A stretch of 64,000 nucleotides of DNA from an uncultured Pseudanabaenaceae cyanobacterium (GTDB lineage: Bacteria > Cyanobacteriota > Cyanobacteriia > Pseudanabaenales > Pseudanabaenaceae). The stretch spans positions 124,001 to 188,000 of the forward strand of contig CALGKB010000004.1 of assembly GCA_937927915.1 (NCBI GenBank). The letters are read 5' to 3'. Below are positions 8,073 through 16,473 of the stretch, in pieces. The position numbers were made by a program, and so were the translations under genes. Within the stretch, counting starts at the first letter, position 1. The number at the start of each line of letters is the position of its first letter. A model generated the notes under the pieces. It was not told where the DNA came from and did not search any database. It was given only the letters and a program-made list of their open reading frames with translations.

Positions 8073-8937
8073 AACTAGAGGTGGGCTGCTGTAGCAATTC
8101 GTGGAGAGGGCAATCACTGGGACCAAATACTTCACAGGAATTGTTGGGACTCTCAGTCAGTTTCACCCGATAAAGTTCTGCCCCTAGCTCTCTGATTGGC
8201 TCTGTGAGGACGTTCTGGATATAAACGGCAATGTTTTCAGCAGTGGGCACCACTTCGGCAAAGTAGGGAATATCAAAGTTCAAAAAGGTATGGTCTAAGG
8301 GTTCAATCACGTAGGTTTTGATCACTTCCTCCAACTTTTCCAGATCAATAATCATACCTGTACGGGGATGAATTTGTCCTTTGACTGTAATTTCCACGTA
8401 GTAATTATGTCCATGACCATTGGGGCGGGCACATTTACCATAGATGGCTGTATTTTCTTCCAAAGAAAGGGTCTGTAATGCTAACCGATGGGCGGCAGCA
8501 AAATGGCTTTTGACCGTCAGATATGCTTCCATAGAGTTTCCTTTATAATCTGCCCAAAGTTGTGGATGTTCGTAGAGCTGGATGTTTACCAATGGTAAAT
8601 GGGGAGCAAGGCGTTGCCAAATTACTCTGGCGATATTTTCCGTAGTTGGCAGGGATGCCTGAAATTCTGGCCAGACGTTATTCAAATAACTGAAATTTAA
8701 GTGCTGGACAACTTCCCTGTGGATGATATGTTTGACCTCTGATAGGTTTAAGACCATGCCGTTGTGGGGGTCTATTTCCCCTTGCATGGAGACAAACAGT
8801 TCGTAATTGTGCCCGTGACCAGGGAAAATGCTACCTTTGCCAAAGCGGCGAAAATTTTCTTCTTCCGACAACTCCGGTAACCAATAGCGATGACTGGCGG
8901 CAAACTGGGCACGGCGATTGACAATACACTGAGGCAT
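8062..8937 (-). CDS. tandem two-domain QueD/PTPS-like 6-carboxytetrahydropterin synthase homologue
   Basis: A 291-residue protein made of two consecutive 6-pyruvoyltetrahydropterin synthase-like domains. Enzymes of this family make 6-carboxytetrahydropterin for queuosine or process pterins. The C-terminal domain (about 137-275) is complete: zinc histidines H150, H175 and H177, the catalytic Cys C169 (YGKCARPNGHGHN), D215-H216 and E262. The N-terminal domain (about 5-130) keeps the zinc histidines H16, H41 and H43 and E123. It has Gly35 in place of the Cys and Asn81-Phe82 in place of Asp-His, so it is probably non-catalytic. The ATG at 8937 is well placed at the start of domain 1. Downstream it overlaps the cNMP-binding gene. 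Confidence 0.88.
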   Translation of the reverse strand: MPQCIVNRRAQFAASHRYWLPELSEEENFRRFGKGSIFPGHGHNYELFVSMQGEIDPHNGMVLNLSEVKHIIHREVVQHLNFSYLNNVWPEFQASLPTTENIARVIWQRLAPHLPLVNIQLYEHPQLWADYKGNSMEAYLTVKSHFAAAHRLALQTLSLEENTAIYGKCARPNGHGHNYYVEITVKGQIHPRTGMIIDLEKLEEVIKTYVIEPLDHTFLNFDIPYFAEVVPTAENIAVYIQNVLTEPIRELGAELYRVKLTESPNNSCEVFGPSDCPLHELLQQPTSSYAL

Positions 8938-8986
8938 GCACTCCGATCGTTCTCTCTCCCTTTAGCCTAGCATCTTTGGGGACATC

Positions 8987-10786
8987 CTACCATTGCAGTT
9001 CACAGATTGTGCCTTGGGGCTGATTGGGGCGGCGCTGGAATTTCCCCCGCAGGCGTTTTGCCAGTTGCTGGGCGTGTTTTGTTCCCCCGCTAACTCTGGG
9101 GTTGTCCTGGGGCAGTCCTACGCCGTTGTCGATGACTCGGATGGTGCGTTTGCCTTCTATCTCCTTGCAGACTACGGTCAGGCGCGTGGCACCCACAGCG
9201 TGCTTCCCCACGTTGCAGAGGGCTTCTTCCAAAAAATCGCAGATTTCCCGCTTCAGTTCGCCGCTTAGCCCCCGATCGTCTATGGGCTGGATGTCTGGAA
9301 TTTTTACCTTGAGGGAGCGAAAACAGGCAAAGTCCCGCTGCATGGTGCGGTGGTAGACTTCAAACAGTAGTTCATGGAGGGGAATGGAGGCAGCTCTGGC
9401 TAAATTTTCGGGACGCAGGGATTCATAGACGGTGCGCAGTTCCCGATCGAGTTGTTGCAGTTTGGTGATGATGACAGCCTGGGGTACTTCTTCCATCTTG
9501 AGGAGGCTGAGCATTTCCCCTAGGGTGTGCAGGGGTCCATTGTGCATAGCATTAAAAGCATCATCAAGGGTGCGCTGTCGCTGTTCTAAGAGTTCTGCCT
9601 GCTGCTGTAAAAAGGCGCGGAAATCCCTGACGTTACGTGTAATTATTGTACTACTTATGGTGCTAAAAATTGTAGGGGCAATAGGTAGCCAGTAGTGACG
9701 GACTAACAGTCCATAATTAGCGCTAAAGAGGAGCATAATACTGCCTGCTAGCCCTCCATACATAGACCAAGGGGAATTACAACGGAGCGCCCAAACCATT
9801 CCCCCCAAACCTCCTACCAGGATCAAACAATACTCTAGCCAGAGGGGTATAGAACACAGGGGCGATCGTTTATCTAATACCGTACTGAGAATTTGACTGA
9901 CAACGTGGGCATGGTATTCTACGCCATAGATTTCTGTGTTGTAGGCAAAGAAAGTGTCTTTAGCACTGAAGGGAGCAGTGTAACCAATAATTACCACTTT
10001 ATCCTGCCAGTAAGCCCGATCGTTTTTCTTGGTCTGGAATTCCTGCAATGAAAGAATAGGGAATTTTGCTCCCCTCCGCCAGTTAATTAATATTTGATTG
10101 CCACCGCTATCAGTGCGCACATAGCCGCCATTATTACCAGTAAAACGGGGCAGTTCTACATCGCCAAAACGAAAGGCATTTTTATCCCTAATACCGTTGG
10201 TGAGGGTGATACCTGCTGCCTGTAAATACAAACTAGCTAAACGGGTGGCAAAGGCAAACTTATACTCCCCATTTGTACCGAAGGCAGATAGCAAAGCGCG
10301 ACGAATTTTACCGTCCTGGTCTAGTAATACATCGGCAAATCCTACTTTTTCTGGGGGTAGGGGAGGAGGTTGGACAAGGGGGTTAGAAGGGGCAGGTAAA
10401 ACTGATTTTTCAATCCCCACTACTTGGGGGGTATGTTGCCAAATTGTCTGCAATTCTGCTGTGCCTGGGGGAACAGGTAAATCCCGAAAAATGTCTACCC
10501 CGATCGCTCTGGGCTGGTGCTGTTTTAAGTCGGAAATTAGCTGGGCAAGGACTCCATCGGGTACAGGGTAGCCCACATTTCTGATATCTTCTTCATTGAT
10601 GCCAATAATCACAATTCTGTGATCAGGGGCTTCAGGGGGGTTATGGGCAAAACTCCAGTCCAAGATGTTTAGTTCCCAACTCTGCCATAGTCCCCCCACC
10701 TTAGTCAAAATCACAATGGCAGTCACCGTCAAACCAGAACTGAGGGGGAGCAAATTTTCCTGGCACCAGAGGAGGAAATTATGCAT
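8987..10786 (-). CDS. CHASE2-domain sensor histidine kinase
   Basis: About 599 residues. A first membrane helix near the N-terminus is followed by an extracytoplasmic CHASE2 domain (HRIVIIGINEEDIRNVGYPV to YGVEYHAHVVSQILS). Then come membrane segments (about 320-390), a coiled dimerisation region with a candidate phospho-accepting His in AMHNGPLHTLGEMLSLL, and a HATPase domain (EEALCNVGKHA; RVIDNGVGLP; SGGTKHAQQLAKRL). The histidine region resembles the HisKA_3/NarX type, with HNGP where HDGP is usual. No response regulator is adjacent. ATG 10786 is preferred over GTG 10810 because AAAGG precedes it closely. It overlaps the end of the LptF/G gene by 8 bases. Confidence 0.88.
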   Translation of the reverse strand: MHNFLLWCQENLLPLSSGLTVTAIVILTKVGGLWQSWELNILDWSFAHNPPEAPDHRIVIIGINEEDIRNVGYPVPDGVLAQLISDLKQHQPRAIGVDIFRDLPVPPGTAELQTIWQHTPQVVGIEKSVLPAPSNPLVQPPPLPPEKVGFADVLLDQDGKIRRALLSAFGTNGEYKFAFATRLASLYLQAAGITLTNGIRDKNAFRFGDVELPRFTGNNGGYVRTDSGGNQILINWRRGAKFPILSLQEFQTKKNDRAYWQDKVVIIGYTAPFSAKDTFFAYNTEIYGVEYHAHVVSQILSTVLDKRSPLCSIPLWLEYCLILVGGLGGMVWALRCNSPWSMYGGLAGSIMLLFSANYGLLVRHYWLPIAPTIFSTISSTIITRNVRDFRAFLQQQAELLEQRQRTLDDAFNAMHNGPLHTLGEMLSLLKMEEVPQAVIITKLQQLDRELRTVYESLRPENLARAASIPLHELLFEVYHRTMQRDFACFRSLKVKIPDIQPIDDRGLSGELKREICDFLEEALCNVGKHAVGATRLTVVCKEIEGKRTIRVIDNGVGLPQDNPRVSGGTKHAQQLAKRLRGKFQRRPNQPQGTICELQW

Positions 10787-11957
10787 TTGCCTTTTGTAAA
10801 AGAAAGACACCCGCTGCTAAACCAATTAAATTCGGTAGCCATGCTGCCAAGACAGGGGAGAGAATTTCCACTTGCCCTAATGCTCCACACACAAACAACA
10901 AAACATAGTAACCAAAAATAATCATCACACTGATACCAAACCCGATCGCTGTACTCGTTTTTTGGGGACGCATTCCCAGGGGGGAACCCACTAAAGCAAA
11001 TACCACACAAATAAAGGGCAAAGCATACTTCTGTTGTAGGCTCACTTCTAATTTGCGGGCCTCTTTCCAGTTACCGGATTGCCGTGTTAGTTCAATAAAT
11101 TTCGTCAATTCACGGATGTTCATTTCTTCCGCACTGCGCTGTTCCTGGGCAAAATCGAGGGGGGCACGGGGCAGACGTAAATCCTGCCGTTCAAAGCGCA
11201 AAATACTGTAGTATGTACCGTCCGGTTTGATTAAATAATTGGTGCCGTTGCGAAATTCCCATACCCCTTGGTCAGGTTTCCATCGGGCTGATTCGGCTGA
11301 GAGGATTTGTTGAATTTTTCCCTGGGAGAAATCTAAAACCGTAATGCCATACATAACTTCCCCATCAAAGCGGCGGGCATAAAAACTGCGCACTAGTCCC
11401 TGTTCCCTACTGCCATCGGGCTTGATAATTTCCCCGTATTGCTGATAGAAAATATCCCGATCGCGAAACTGAGGGTTGTTTTGTTTGAGGGCACGGCGTA
11501 GGACATTTTTCGCCTGAAAATTAGCGGAGGGAACAATCACTTCATGGAAGGCAAAGGTAATGCCAGAGACCAATAAACTTAAAACTAAAGCGGGCATGAC
11601 TAGGCGATAAACCCCAATGCCACAACTACGCAAAGCGGTAATTTCTCCATCGGAGGCAAAGCGTCCATAGGTCATCAAAGTTGCCAACAACATGGACATG
11701 GGGAAGGAATAAACCATGAAGCCGGGTAACTGTAAAGCAAACACTTCCAGGGCAGTAAAAACACTCAACCCCGCATTGGTAATCAGACGAATTAACTCAA
11801 ACAAAGACCCGATCGCTAGAGCAATAGAAGTAAATGCCCCCACCCCGAACAAAAAGGGACTGACCATCTCGCTAATTAAATAGCGGTCCATGATGGAGAT
11901 AGGGGAGAAACTAACAGTAATAACCGCTCGCTGTTTTGTTTTGGGAAAAGTTGCCAT
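10779..11957 (-). CDS. LptF/LptG-family lipopolysaccharide export permease
   Basis: A 392-residue permease subunit of the YjgP/YjgQ family. These proteins work with LptB to extract lipopolysaccharide from the inner membrane. The family layout is visible: an N-terminal membrane part beginning DRYLISEMVSPFLFGVGAFT, three helices, a large periplasmic beta domain (about 165-290), and three C-terminal helices (ALPFICVVFALVGSPLGMRP onward). Cyanobacteria commonly have a single such gene serving both roles, which is established for the group but not shown here. The ATG at 11957 lies two codons inside a GTG; an internal ATG at 11891 just before DRYL is also possible. Confidence 0.9.
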   Translation of the reverse strand: MATFPKTKQRAVITVSFSPISIMDRYLISEMVSPFLFGVGAFTSIALAIGSLFELIRLITNAGLSVFTALEVFALQLPGFMVYSFPMSMLLATLMTYGRFASDGEITALRSCGIGVYRLVMPALVLSLLVSGITFAFHEVIVPSANFQAKNVLRRALKQNNPQFRDRDIFYQQYGEIIKPDGSREQGLVRSFYARRFDGEVMYGITVLDFSQGKIQQILSAESARWKPDQGVWEFRNGTNYLIKPDGTYYSILRFERQDLRLPRAPLDFAQEQRSAEEMNIRELTKFIELTRQSGNWKEARKLEVSLQQKYALPFICVVFALVGSPLGMRPQKTSTAIGFGISVMIIFGYYVLLFVCGALGQVEILSPVLAAWLPNLIGLAAGVFLLQKANA

Positions 11958-11993
11958 GCCCACGCAGGTACTGCCAATCTATTTTAACTTTCC

Positions 11994-12842
11994 CTATTCA
12001 ATGCCGCTACTGCTGGGTGCGGAGAAGAATATACCGGCAATGCCCTGGTAGAGGTAAAACAAGCCCCCGATCGTGAGAATTACGCCCGCTACTTGCAAAA
12101 CCTTTTCACTGTGGGGAATGAACTTGCGGGCCTGTTTGGCAAACCCCACACCCACACTCGCCAGAAAAATAATCAAGGTATAGCCCACGCCATAGGAGGT
12201 CATCACTAGAGCACCTAGGAAGGGTGAACCTGTGCCCCCCGCCGCCAGTAGGGTAGCAATGGCAATGCTCGCCCCACAGGGAGAAAGTACCGTCCCAAAG
12301 GAAACCCCCACCCAAAAGGGATGCCCCAACCACCCCAGGGCATTGAGACGGGGCAATTTGCCCAATTGCAGGATGCCTAACTGCTTTAGACCCGCCAGGA
12401 GGATACCCACCCCGATCGCCACGTAAATATAGCTACGCCATGCCACCAGTACAGCGTTGGTAAGACCAGCAAACGCCCCCAGGACGGCAAACAGACTGCA
12501 ACCCCCCCCGACAAAAAATAAAGAATTAGCCAGAGCTGCGCGGCGGCATTGGGGTTCCAACGTACCAATGTAGGTGAGATAGACGGGCAGGAGGGTAACA
12601 ACACAGGGAGTGAGGCTGACAATCACCCCCCCCAGAAATGCCAGTAGGGGTAGTAAAAACATAGACTGACTGACTTGCCCCAACCAGTTTTGATAGGTGA
12701 CGATCGTGGGGAGGAGAAGACGATGCCAAACTACCGTCAGTTGTTCCCAGAGAGGAGAGAGGAGAAGGTACAGACAGACCCCCACCCCAAAACCCAGGGG
12801 GATTTGCCACCTACTGCTTAGCCATTTCTGCCAGCGCCGCAT
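11994..12842 (-). CDS. CcdA/DsbD-type transmembrane thiol-disulfide transporter
   Basis: A 282-residue membrane protein of the cytochrome c biogenesis CcdA/DsbD family, which carries reducing power across the membrane. Two conserved Cys sites lie in membrane helices: SLTPCVVTLLPVYLTYIG (about 76-93) and LSPCGASIAIATLLAAGG (about 186-204). The extra N-terminal membrane segment before the core is unusual but plausible. The gene overlaps the upstream thioredoxin-like gene by 32 bases, which fits a transporter and its periplasmic partner. ATG at 12842. Confidence 0.88.
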   Translation of the reverse strand: MRRWQKWLSSRWQIPLGFGVGVCLYLLLSPLWEQLTVVWHRLLLPTIVTYQNWLGQVSQSMFLLPLLAFLGGVIVSLTPCVVTLLPVYLTYIGTLEPQCRRAALANSLFFVGGGCSLFAVLGAFAGLTNAVLVAWRSYIYVAIGVGILLAGLKQLGILQLGKLPRLNALGWLGHPFWVGVSFGTVLSPCGASIAIATLLAAGGTGSPFLGALVMTSYGVGYTLIIFLASVGVGFAKQARKFIPHSEKVLQVAGVILTIGGLFYLYQGIAGIFFSAPSSSGIE

Positions 12843-13257
12843 CTATCGCTTTGGTAAAGGTTTCCACCGTCGCGCCGTGGGAAAATTGCTCCAAGACTTT
12901 CCCTGAGCGGGGGTCAATGGCTAGAATTAACCCCGTTTGACCGCCATATTTGTTGAAAAAGTCCGTTAGATTGACAGAAGCAGCTACTTGGCGGGATGCC
13001 TGCAAACTCTTACTATCAGTGATGTCAAAGGTAATAAAAGTCACTCTCCCCTTATATTTCTCCTTCACCTGTTGCACTGTCGGCTCCATCTGGCGGCACA
13101 TAGGACAATTGCGGGCTTTGACTTGCACGATCGCTGGTTTGTCCTGGAATTGGGAGGGGAGGGGGTTACCCACCGACGCAATTTTGCCTCCCCTGTGGGC
13201 ATAGACAGCTAGGGTAGGTAAAGATACAGCGACAAGTACAGGCAGGAAGGAACGCAT
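12811..13257 (-). CDS. exported thioredoxin-like protein with CPMC active site
   Basis: A 148-residue protein with an N-terminal hydrophobic signal or anchor (RSFLPVLVAVSLPTLAVYA) and a thioredoxin fold. The active site is NCPMC, followed by a typical beta-alpha-beta pattern (KGRVTFITFDITDS; TGLILAIDPRSGKVL). Its likely job is periplasmic or lumenal disulfide exchange fed by the adjacent CcdA-like transporter. Start ATG 13257 is supported by GAGGTAAG seven bases upstream, whereas the preceding TTG has no such site. Confidence 0.87.
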   Translation of the reverse strand: MRSFLPVLVAVSLPTLAVYAHRGGKIASVGNPLPSQFQDKPAIVQVKARNCPMCRQMEPTVQQVKEKYKGRVTFITFDITDSKSLQASRQVAASVNLTDFFNKYGGQTGLILAIDPRSGKVLEQFSHGATVETFTKAIDAALAEMAKQ

Positions 13258-13282
13258 CAAACTTACCTCAAATCTGGAAAAA

Positions 13283-13870
13283 TTATAGCGATGTCCGTCG
13301 CCGCAGGTCCCACACCTGGGTACTATTCTCCTCCCCCGTCAAACACCGCACCTGTATCCTGTGGTCAGCGACAAAGCCTTGGAAACTGGCACCGAAAGTA
13401 GCATCAGGACAAATCGGTAAATGCAGCGGTAAAAACTGCCTCTCTGTATCGATCACATCCAAAGTGGAATAGAGGTCGAGGCCATTTGAGCGGTCAACTC
13501 TTAACACCAAAAAACGCCCATCGGGGGAGAAGGCAAGGGGAGTGACATACTGCAAGAAGACAACTGAGCGATGACGTAGGAGAGGAAGGGCGTTTGTTTT
13601 TCTATCTAAAAAGACCAAAGAGACGGTAGGAGTTTGAACATGGGCAGGGAGGCACTGTCCTTTTTGGTAGGGAGTGCGTTGCAGAGTGCCAGTAGTAAAA
13701 AAAACCCGCCCCGATCGGGGTTGTACCAGGGCAGGACTTTTGTAGTTAACGGCACTCACGTGCCTACAGGAGGGGTCTAGCTGTTGGATGAACCTAGATA
13801 TATCTTCTCCCTGCGCCAAAGCGGGCAAAGCCAGAATGCCCACCACTCCCCCCAGAGCCACCAGCCGCAT
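13283..13870 (-). CDS. secreted protein of unknown function with beta-propeller-like segment
   Basis: A 195-residue protein with a clear signal peptide (MRLVALGGVVGILALPALAQ, cleavage after ALAQ or ALA). The mature part has one motif typical of beta-propeller blades (PLAFSPDGRFLVLRVD) and four cysteines. I do not recognise a family, and at this length it could be only a partial propeller. The ribosome binding site AGGAG overlaps the TAG stop of the small gene just upstream (8-base gap), suggesting translational coupling to it. It belongs to the minus-strand run from the Tic22 genes to the CcdA/thioredoxin pair. Confidence 0.75.
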   Translation of the reverse strand: MRLVALGGVVGILALPALAQGEDISRFIQQLDPSCRHVSAVNYKSPALVQPRSGRVFFTTGTLQRTPYQKGQCLPAHVQTPTVSLVFLDRKTNALPLLRHRSVVFLQYVTPLAFSPDGRFLVLRVDRSNGLDLYSTLDVIDTERQFLPLHLPICPDATFGASFQGFVADHRIQVRCLTGEENSTQVWDLRRRTSL

Positions 13871-13878
13871 AAAGGCTC

Positions 13879-14025
13879 CTAGTTGCTGTCAGGGGTACTT
13901 AAGCGCAGATGGCGCCTGATCTCCTCTTTGCGTTGGTTTTCCTTATCTTTGCGTTGCTCAAAGAAATTGACACCCGTGCTGCGCCGAATATGTTCCTGAA
14001 TGCGCTGTTTGTTAGCCTCACTCAT
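13879..14025 (-). CDS. small basic protein, 48 residues, unknown function
   Basis: A short frame starting at ATG 14025 and ending at TAG 13879-13881. It encodes MSEANKQRIQEHIRRSTGVN followed by a Lys/Arg/Glu-rich stretch and ends in STPDSN. It is predicted helical, highly charged and without a membrane segment. The start is strongly supported: ACTGGAGGTGGTAAC directly precedes the ATG, one of the best ribosome binding sites in the window. It lies 32 bases after the tic22-like gene and 8 bases before the secreted-protein gene, all on the same strand. I do not recognise the family; it could be a cyanobacterial conserved small protein. Confidence 0.75.
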   Translation of the reverse strand: MSEANKQRIQEHIRRSTGVNFFEQRKDKENQRKEEIRRHLRLSTPDSN

Positions 14026-14057
14026 GTTACCACCTCCAGTACTAAGGGCATTATAGA

Positions 14058-14795
14058 CTAGGATTTGGCAGCTTTCTCCCCTTTGCCAGAGTTAGCCTTG
14101 ATCCAATCAAAGGATTTTTGGGCGGCAAAGAAAGCAAACCGTTCCACCTCCGGCGCTGCCTTATTTTCCTCCGTGTCTACCATGGAGTTTAGTACTTGGA
14201 AGAAAGAGACTACTCTCACCTGGGGCTGTTTGTCGGTCTTGTCGTTGGCGTTAACCTGGGCAATCAACCGATCGAGGTCTTCTCTTTCAAAAAAGAAGGG
14301 GATAAACACCTGTTCTCCCTGGGAAACCGTAAACAGACCGCCGTTTTGTTCATCCGTCATTTCCACAGCAAAAAAGACAGGGACGTTGGGGAGTTCTTCC
14401 CCGTTGCCGCCAAAGACTGCCGCCGCTGCCTGCAAGCTGGATTCCGAAGGTACAAGCTGGTAGACAATGTCTTTATCCTGGTTGCTGTGCACAAAATTGT
14501 ACATATCCCGCATTGAACGGGCGAGAATCTGGGGTTCTAATTCTGGACTACTGCTTTGAATTTGCCGAAGGGTAGTCTCGGCATCCTGGGGATTGAGGAA
14601 GAAGGGCAAGACCCGATCGCTGTCCTTTTCGCCGTTTGTACCCACCAGGGGAATGCCCTGGCTATCGGTGATGACAAAAATGGGAATCGTAGCTAGACGC
14701 TCTACTACCTGGGCTTCTGTCAGGGCAAAGGCGGGCAGCGCCAAACCCATGAGGAGAGCAACTAACACCCACAGCCGCACAAAAAAGGTAACCAC
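14058..14795 (-). CDS. Tic22-like periplasmic protein (copy 1)
   Basis: A 245-residue protein with a signal peptide (LWVLVALLMGLALPAFA) and a Tic22 fold: an N-terminal TEAQVVERLATIPIFVITDSQ segment, then the region VPVFFAVEMTDEQNGGLFTV and IPFFFEREDLDRLIAQVN. In plants Tic22 assists protein import in the plastid intermembrane space. In cyanobacteria homologues are periplasmic or thylakoid-associated and linked to outer-membrane biogenesis; this is known of the family and not shown here. It lies downstream of a clear paralogue with only 44 bases between them. Confidence 0.88.
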   Translation of the reverse strand: MVTFFVRLWVLVALLMGLALPAFALTEAQVVERLATIPIFVITDSQGIPLVGTNGEKDSDRVLPFFLNPQDAETTLRQIQSSSPELEPQILARSMRDMYNFVHSNQDKDIVYQLVPSESSLQAAAAVFGGNGEELPNVPVFFAVEMTDEQNGGLFTVSQGEQVFIPFFFEREDLDRLIAQVNANDKTDKQPQVRVVSFFQVLNSMVDTEENKAAPEVERFAFFAAQKSFDWIKANSGKGEKAAKS

Positions 14796-14839
14796 AAACT
14801 TACTCCTGAAGGGGGATGCCCCTAGTTTAGCAGATGGAG

Positions 14840-15562
14840 CTACCTCTTACCCTGGGTCTCTAGGGCTTTTTGCACGGCACTGCTGGAAGGCACAAATTGG
14901 AAGGTGGCACTGGTGGGGTCAGGTTTGCTGGTGGGGGTGGCAATCATAGAGCTAATTACCCGATCGAGGGGCACTACCTCAATTCTGGGCTGTGGTGCTT
15001 GGGGATTTGCCTTGCGGTACTCGTTGATAAAATTTTGGAGGTCAGAGCGATCGAAGTAGAAGGGCGTGAATTTTTTCCCCCCCTCCTCAATCATAATTAC
15101 ACTGCCATTTTTATCAGCGGTGGCATAAAAAACAGGGATACCTTCAAACTGGTTGTCGGGTTTACCCTGTTCCCGCAGGACGGCACGGGTGGCTTCCAAA
15201 CTGTTGCGGGCGGGTACCAGCACAAACTCAACATTGGGGGATTTCTTTTGCTTTTGTAATTCAAAGAATTGGGGCATAGAAGCGGCAACAATGCGCACCT
15301 GTCGGGCAAGGGGGGGATTAACTCTTTGCAGGTCTTGCATAGCTACCTGGGCATCATTGTAGCTGAGGTAAAAACGAATAATTTGTACTTCCTTACCCTT
15401 GTTGTTGAGGGCTAAAGCCACTGGTTCATTTTGGGGGGTCATCAACACAAACAGGGGGACAGAACTGAGACGACTGATCACTTGTTGTTCCGTCATTGCC
15501 ACTGCTGGGGTCACTATTCCTAACAGCAAACTGCTAGTTACTGCCATCAACTGTCGCATCAT
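14840..15562 (-). CDS. Tic22-like periplasmic protein (copy 2)
   Basis: A 240-residue paralogue of the following gene, with a signal peptide (MAVTSSLLLGIVTPAVA) and the same ordered motifs: MTEQQVISRLSSVPLFVLMT, then IPVFYATADKNGSVIMIEEG and TPFYFDRSDLQNFINEYRK. The two genes are tandem and co-oriented, so they are most likely an operon born of duplication. Their overall divergence suggests the duplication is old. Two ATGs three bases apart (15562 and 15559) could start translation. Confidence 0.88.
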   Translation of the reverse strand: MMRQLMAVTSSLLLGIVTPAVAMTEQQVISRLSSVPLFVLMTPQNEPVALALNNKGKEVQIIRFYLSYNDAQVAMQDLQRVNPPLARQVRIVAASMPQFFELQKQKKSPNVEFVLVPARNSLEATRAVLREQGKPDNQFEGIPVFYATADKNGSVIMIEEGGKKFTPFYFDRSDLQNFINEYRKANPQAPQPRIEVVPLDRVISSMIATPTSKPDPTSATFQFVPSSSAVQKALETQGKR

Positions 15563-15632
15563 TCCTCTTGCTCCTAAATCTCCTAAGTCATGCCTACTTT
15601 AACAAAAGAATTTTTACCCTGGGAAAGGTTCC

Positions 15633-16436
15633 CTAGTTTTTCAAGCCTGTAGCTGCCACCCCCCGCAGGAGTTGTTTTTGTCCCAACCAGAACAGCAACA
15701 AAACTGGCAGAGTGGCAATGACAACGGCTGCCATCAACAACGACCAGTCAGCGGTGTAGAGTTCCTGGAAGCCCGCTAATACCTGTTGCACCGTCTGCAG
15801 GCTGGGTTTGGTAGTAAATAGGAGGGGCTTGAAGAGATCGTTCCATTCCCCTATGAAAGCAAAGAGAGCTAAGGTTACAATAGCAGGTCTGGTCAGCGGG
15901 AAAATAATATACCACAGGATTTGCCAGCGGTTGGCACCATCGAGCAGGGCAGCCTCTTCTAGGGCAAGGGGGATAGTGGACATATATTGCCGTAGCCAAA
16001 AGATACCAAAGCCACTGGCAGCGGAAGGTAAAATCAGGGCGGCATAGCTGTTAATTAAATGACCTGTACGCAGGACTAAAAAGATGGGCAAAGCTAACAG
16101 TTGAAAGGGGATGACAAGGGTAGCAATCACGGCAAATAAAACAACATTCTTGCCATAAAAATTTAAGCGGGAGAGGGCATAGGCAGCCAGGAGGGAGGTT
16201 ACAATTTGGCATAAAGTTGCTCCTATAGCCACGATCGTGGAGTTGACAAATGCCAAGATAAAGTTAGCTTCTGTCCAGGCTTGGCGGTAGTTAGCGAGGG
16301 TCAAATGGCTGGGTAACCAACTGACGGCGGGACGAAAATCGGGGGGAGCCAGGGAGGTGATGACCACAAACACTAAGGGTAACAGGAGTAGAATTACCCC
16401 TAGCCACAAAATAGCCGTTAACCACCAATTCTGCAT
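15633..16436 (-). CDS. MalG-type carbohydrate ABC transporter permease, orphan
   Basis: An inner-membrane permease of the binding-protein-dependent sugar importer family. Six membrane segments are visible, with the EAA coupling loop (EEAALLDGANRWQILWYII) near residue 180 and a conserved C-terminal region. The MalF-type partner, ATPase and binding protein are not in the window; the neighbouring ATPase is of the unrelated LivG type. The ATG at 16436 starts just before the first helix (QNWWLTAILWLGVILLLL). A GTG at 16490 would add 18 residues and overlap the upstream gene by 17 bases. Confidence 0.88.
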   Translation of the reverse strand: MQNWWLTAILWLGVILLLLPLVFVVITSLAPPDFRPAVSWLPSHLTLANYRQAWTEANFILAFVNSTIVAIGATLCQIVTSLLAAYALSRLNFYGKNVVLFAVIATLVIPFQLLALPIFLVLRTGHLINSYAALILPSAASGFGIFWLRQYMSTIPLALEEAALLDGANRWQILWYIIFPLTRPAIVTLALFAFIGEWNDLFKPLLFTTKPSLQTVQQVLAGFQELYTADWSLLMAAVVIATLPVLLLFWLGQKQLLRGVAATGLKN

Positions 16437-16473
16437 AACTCGAGGGGGGAATTTAGCTGCATTATACTCTTGA

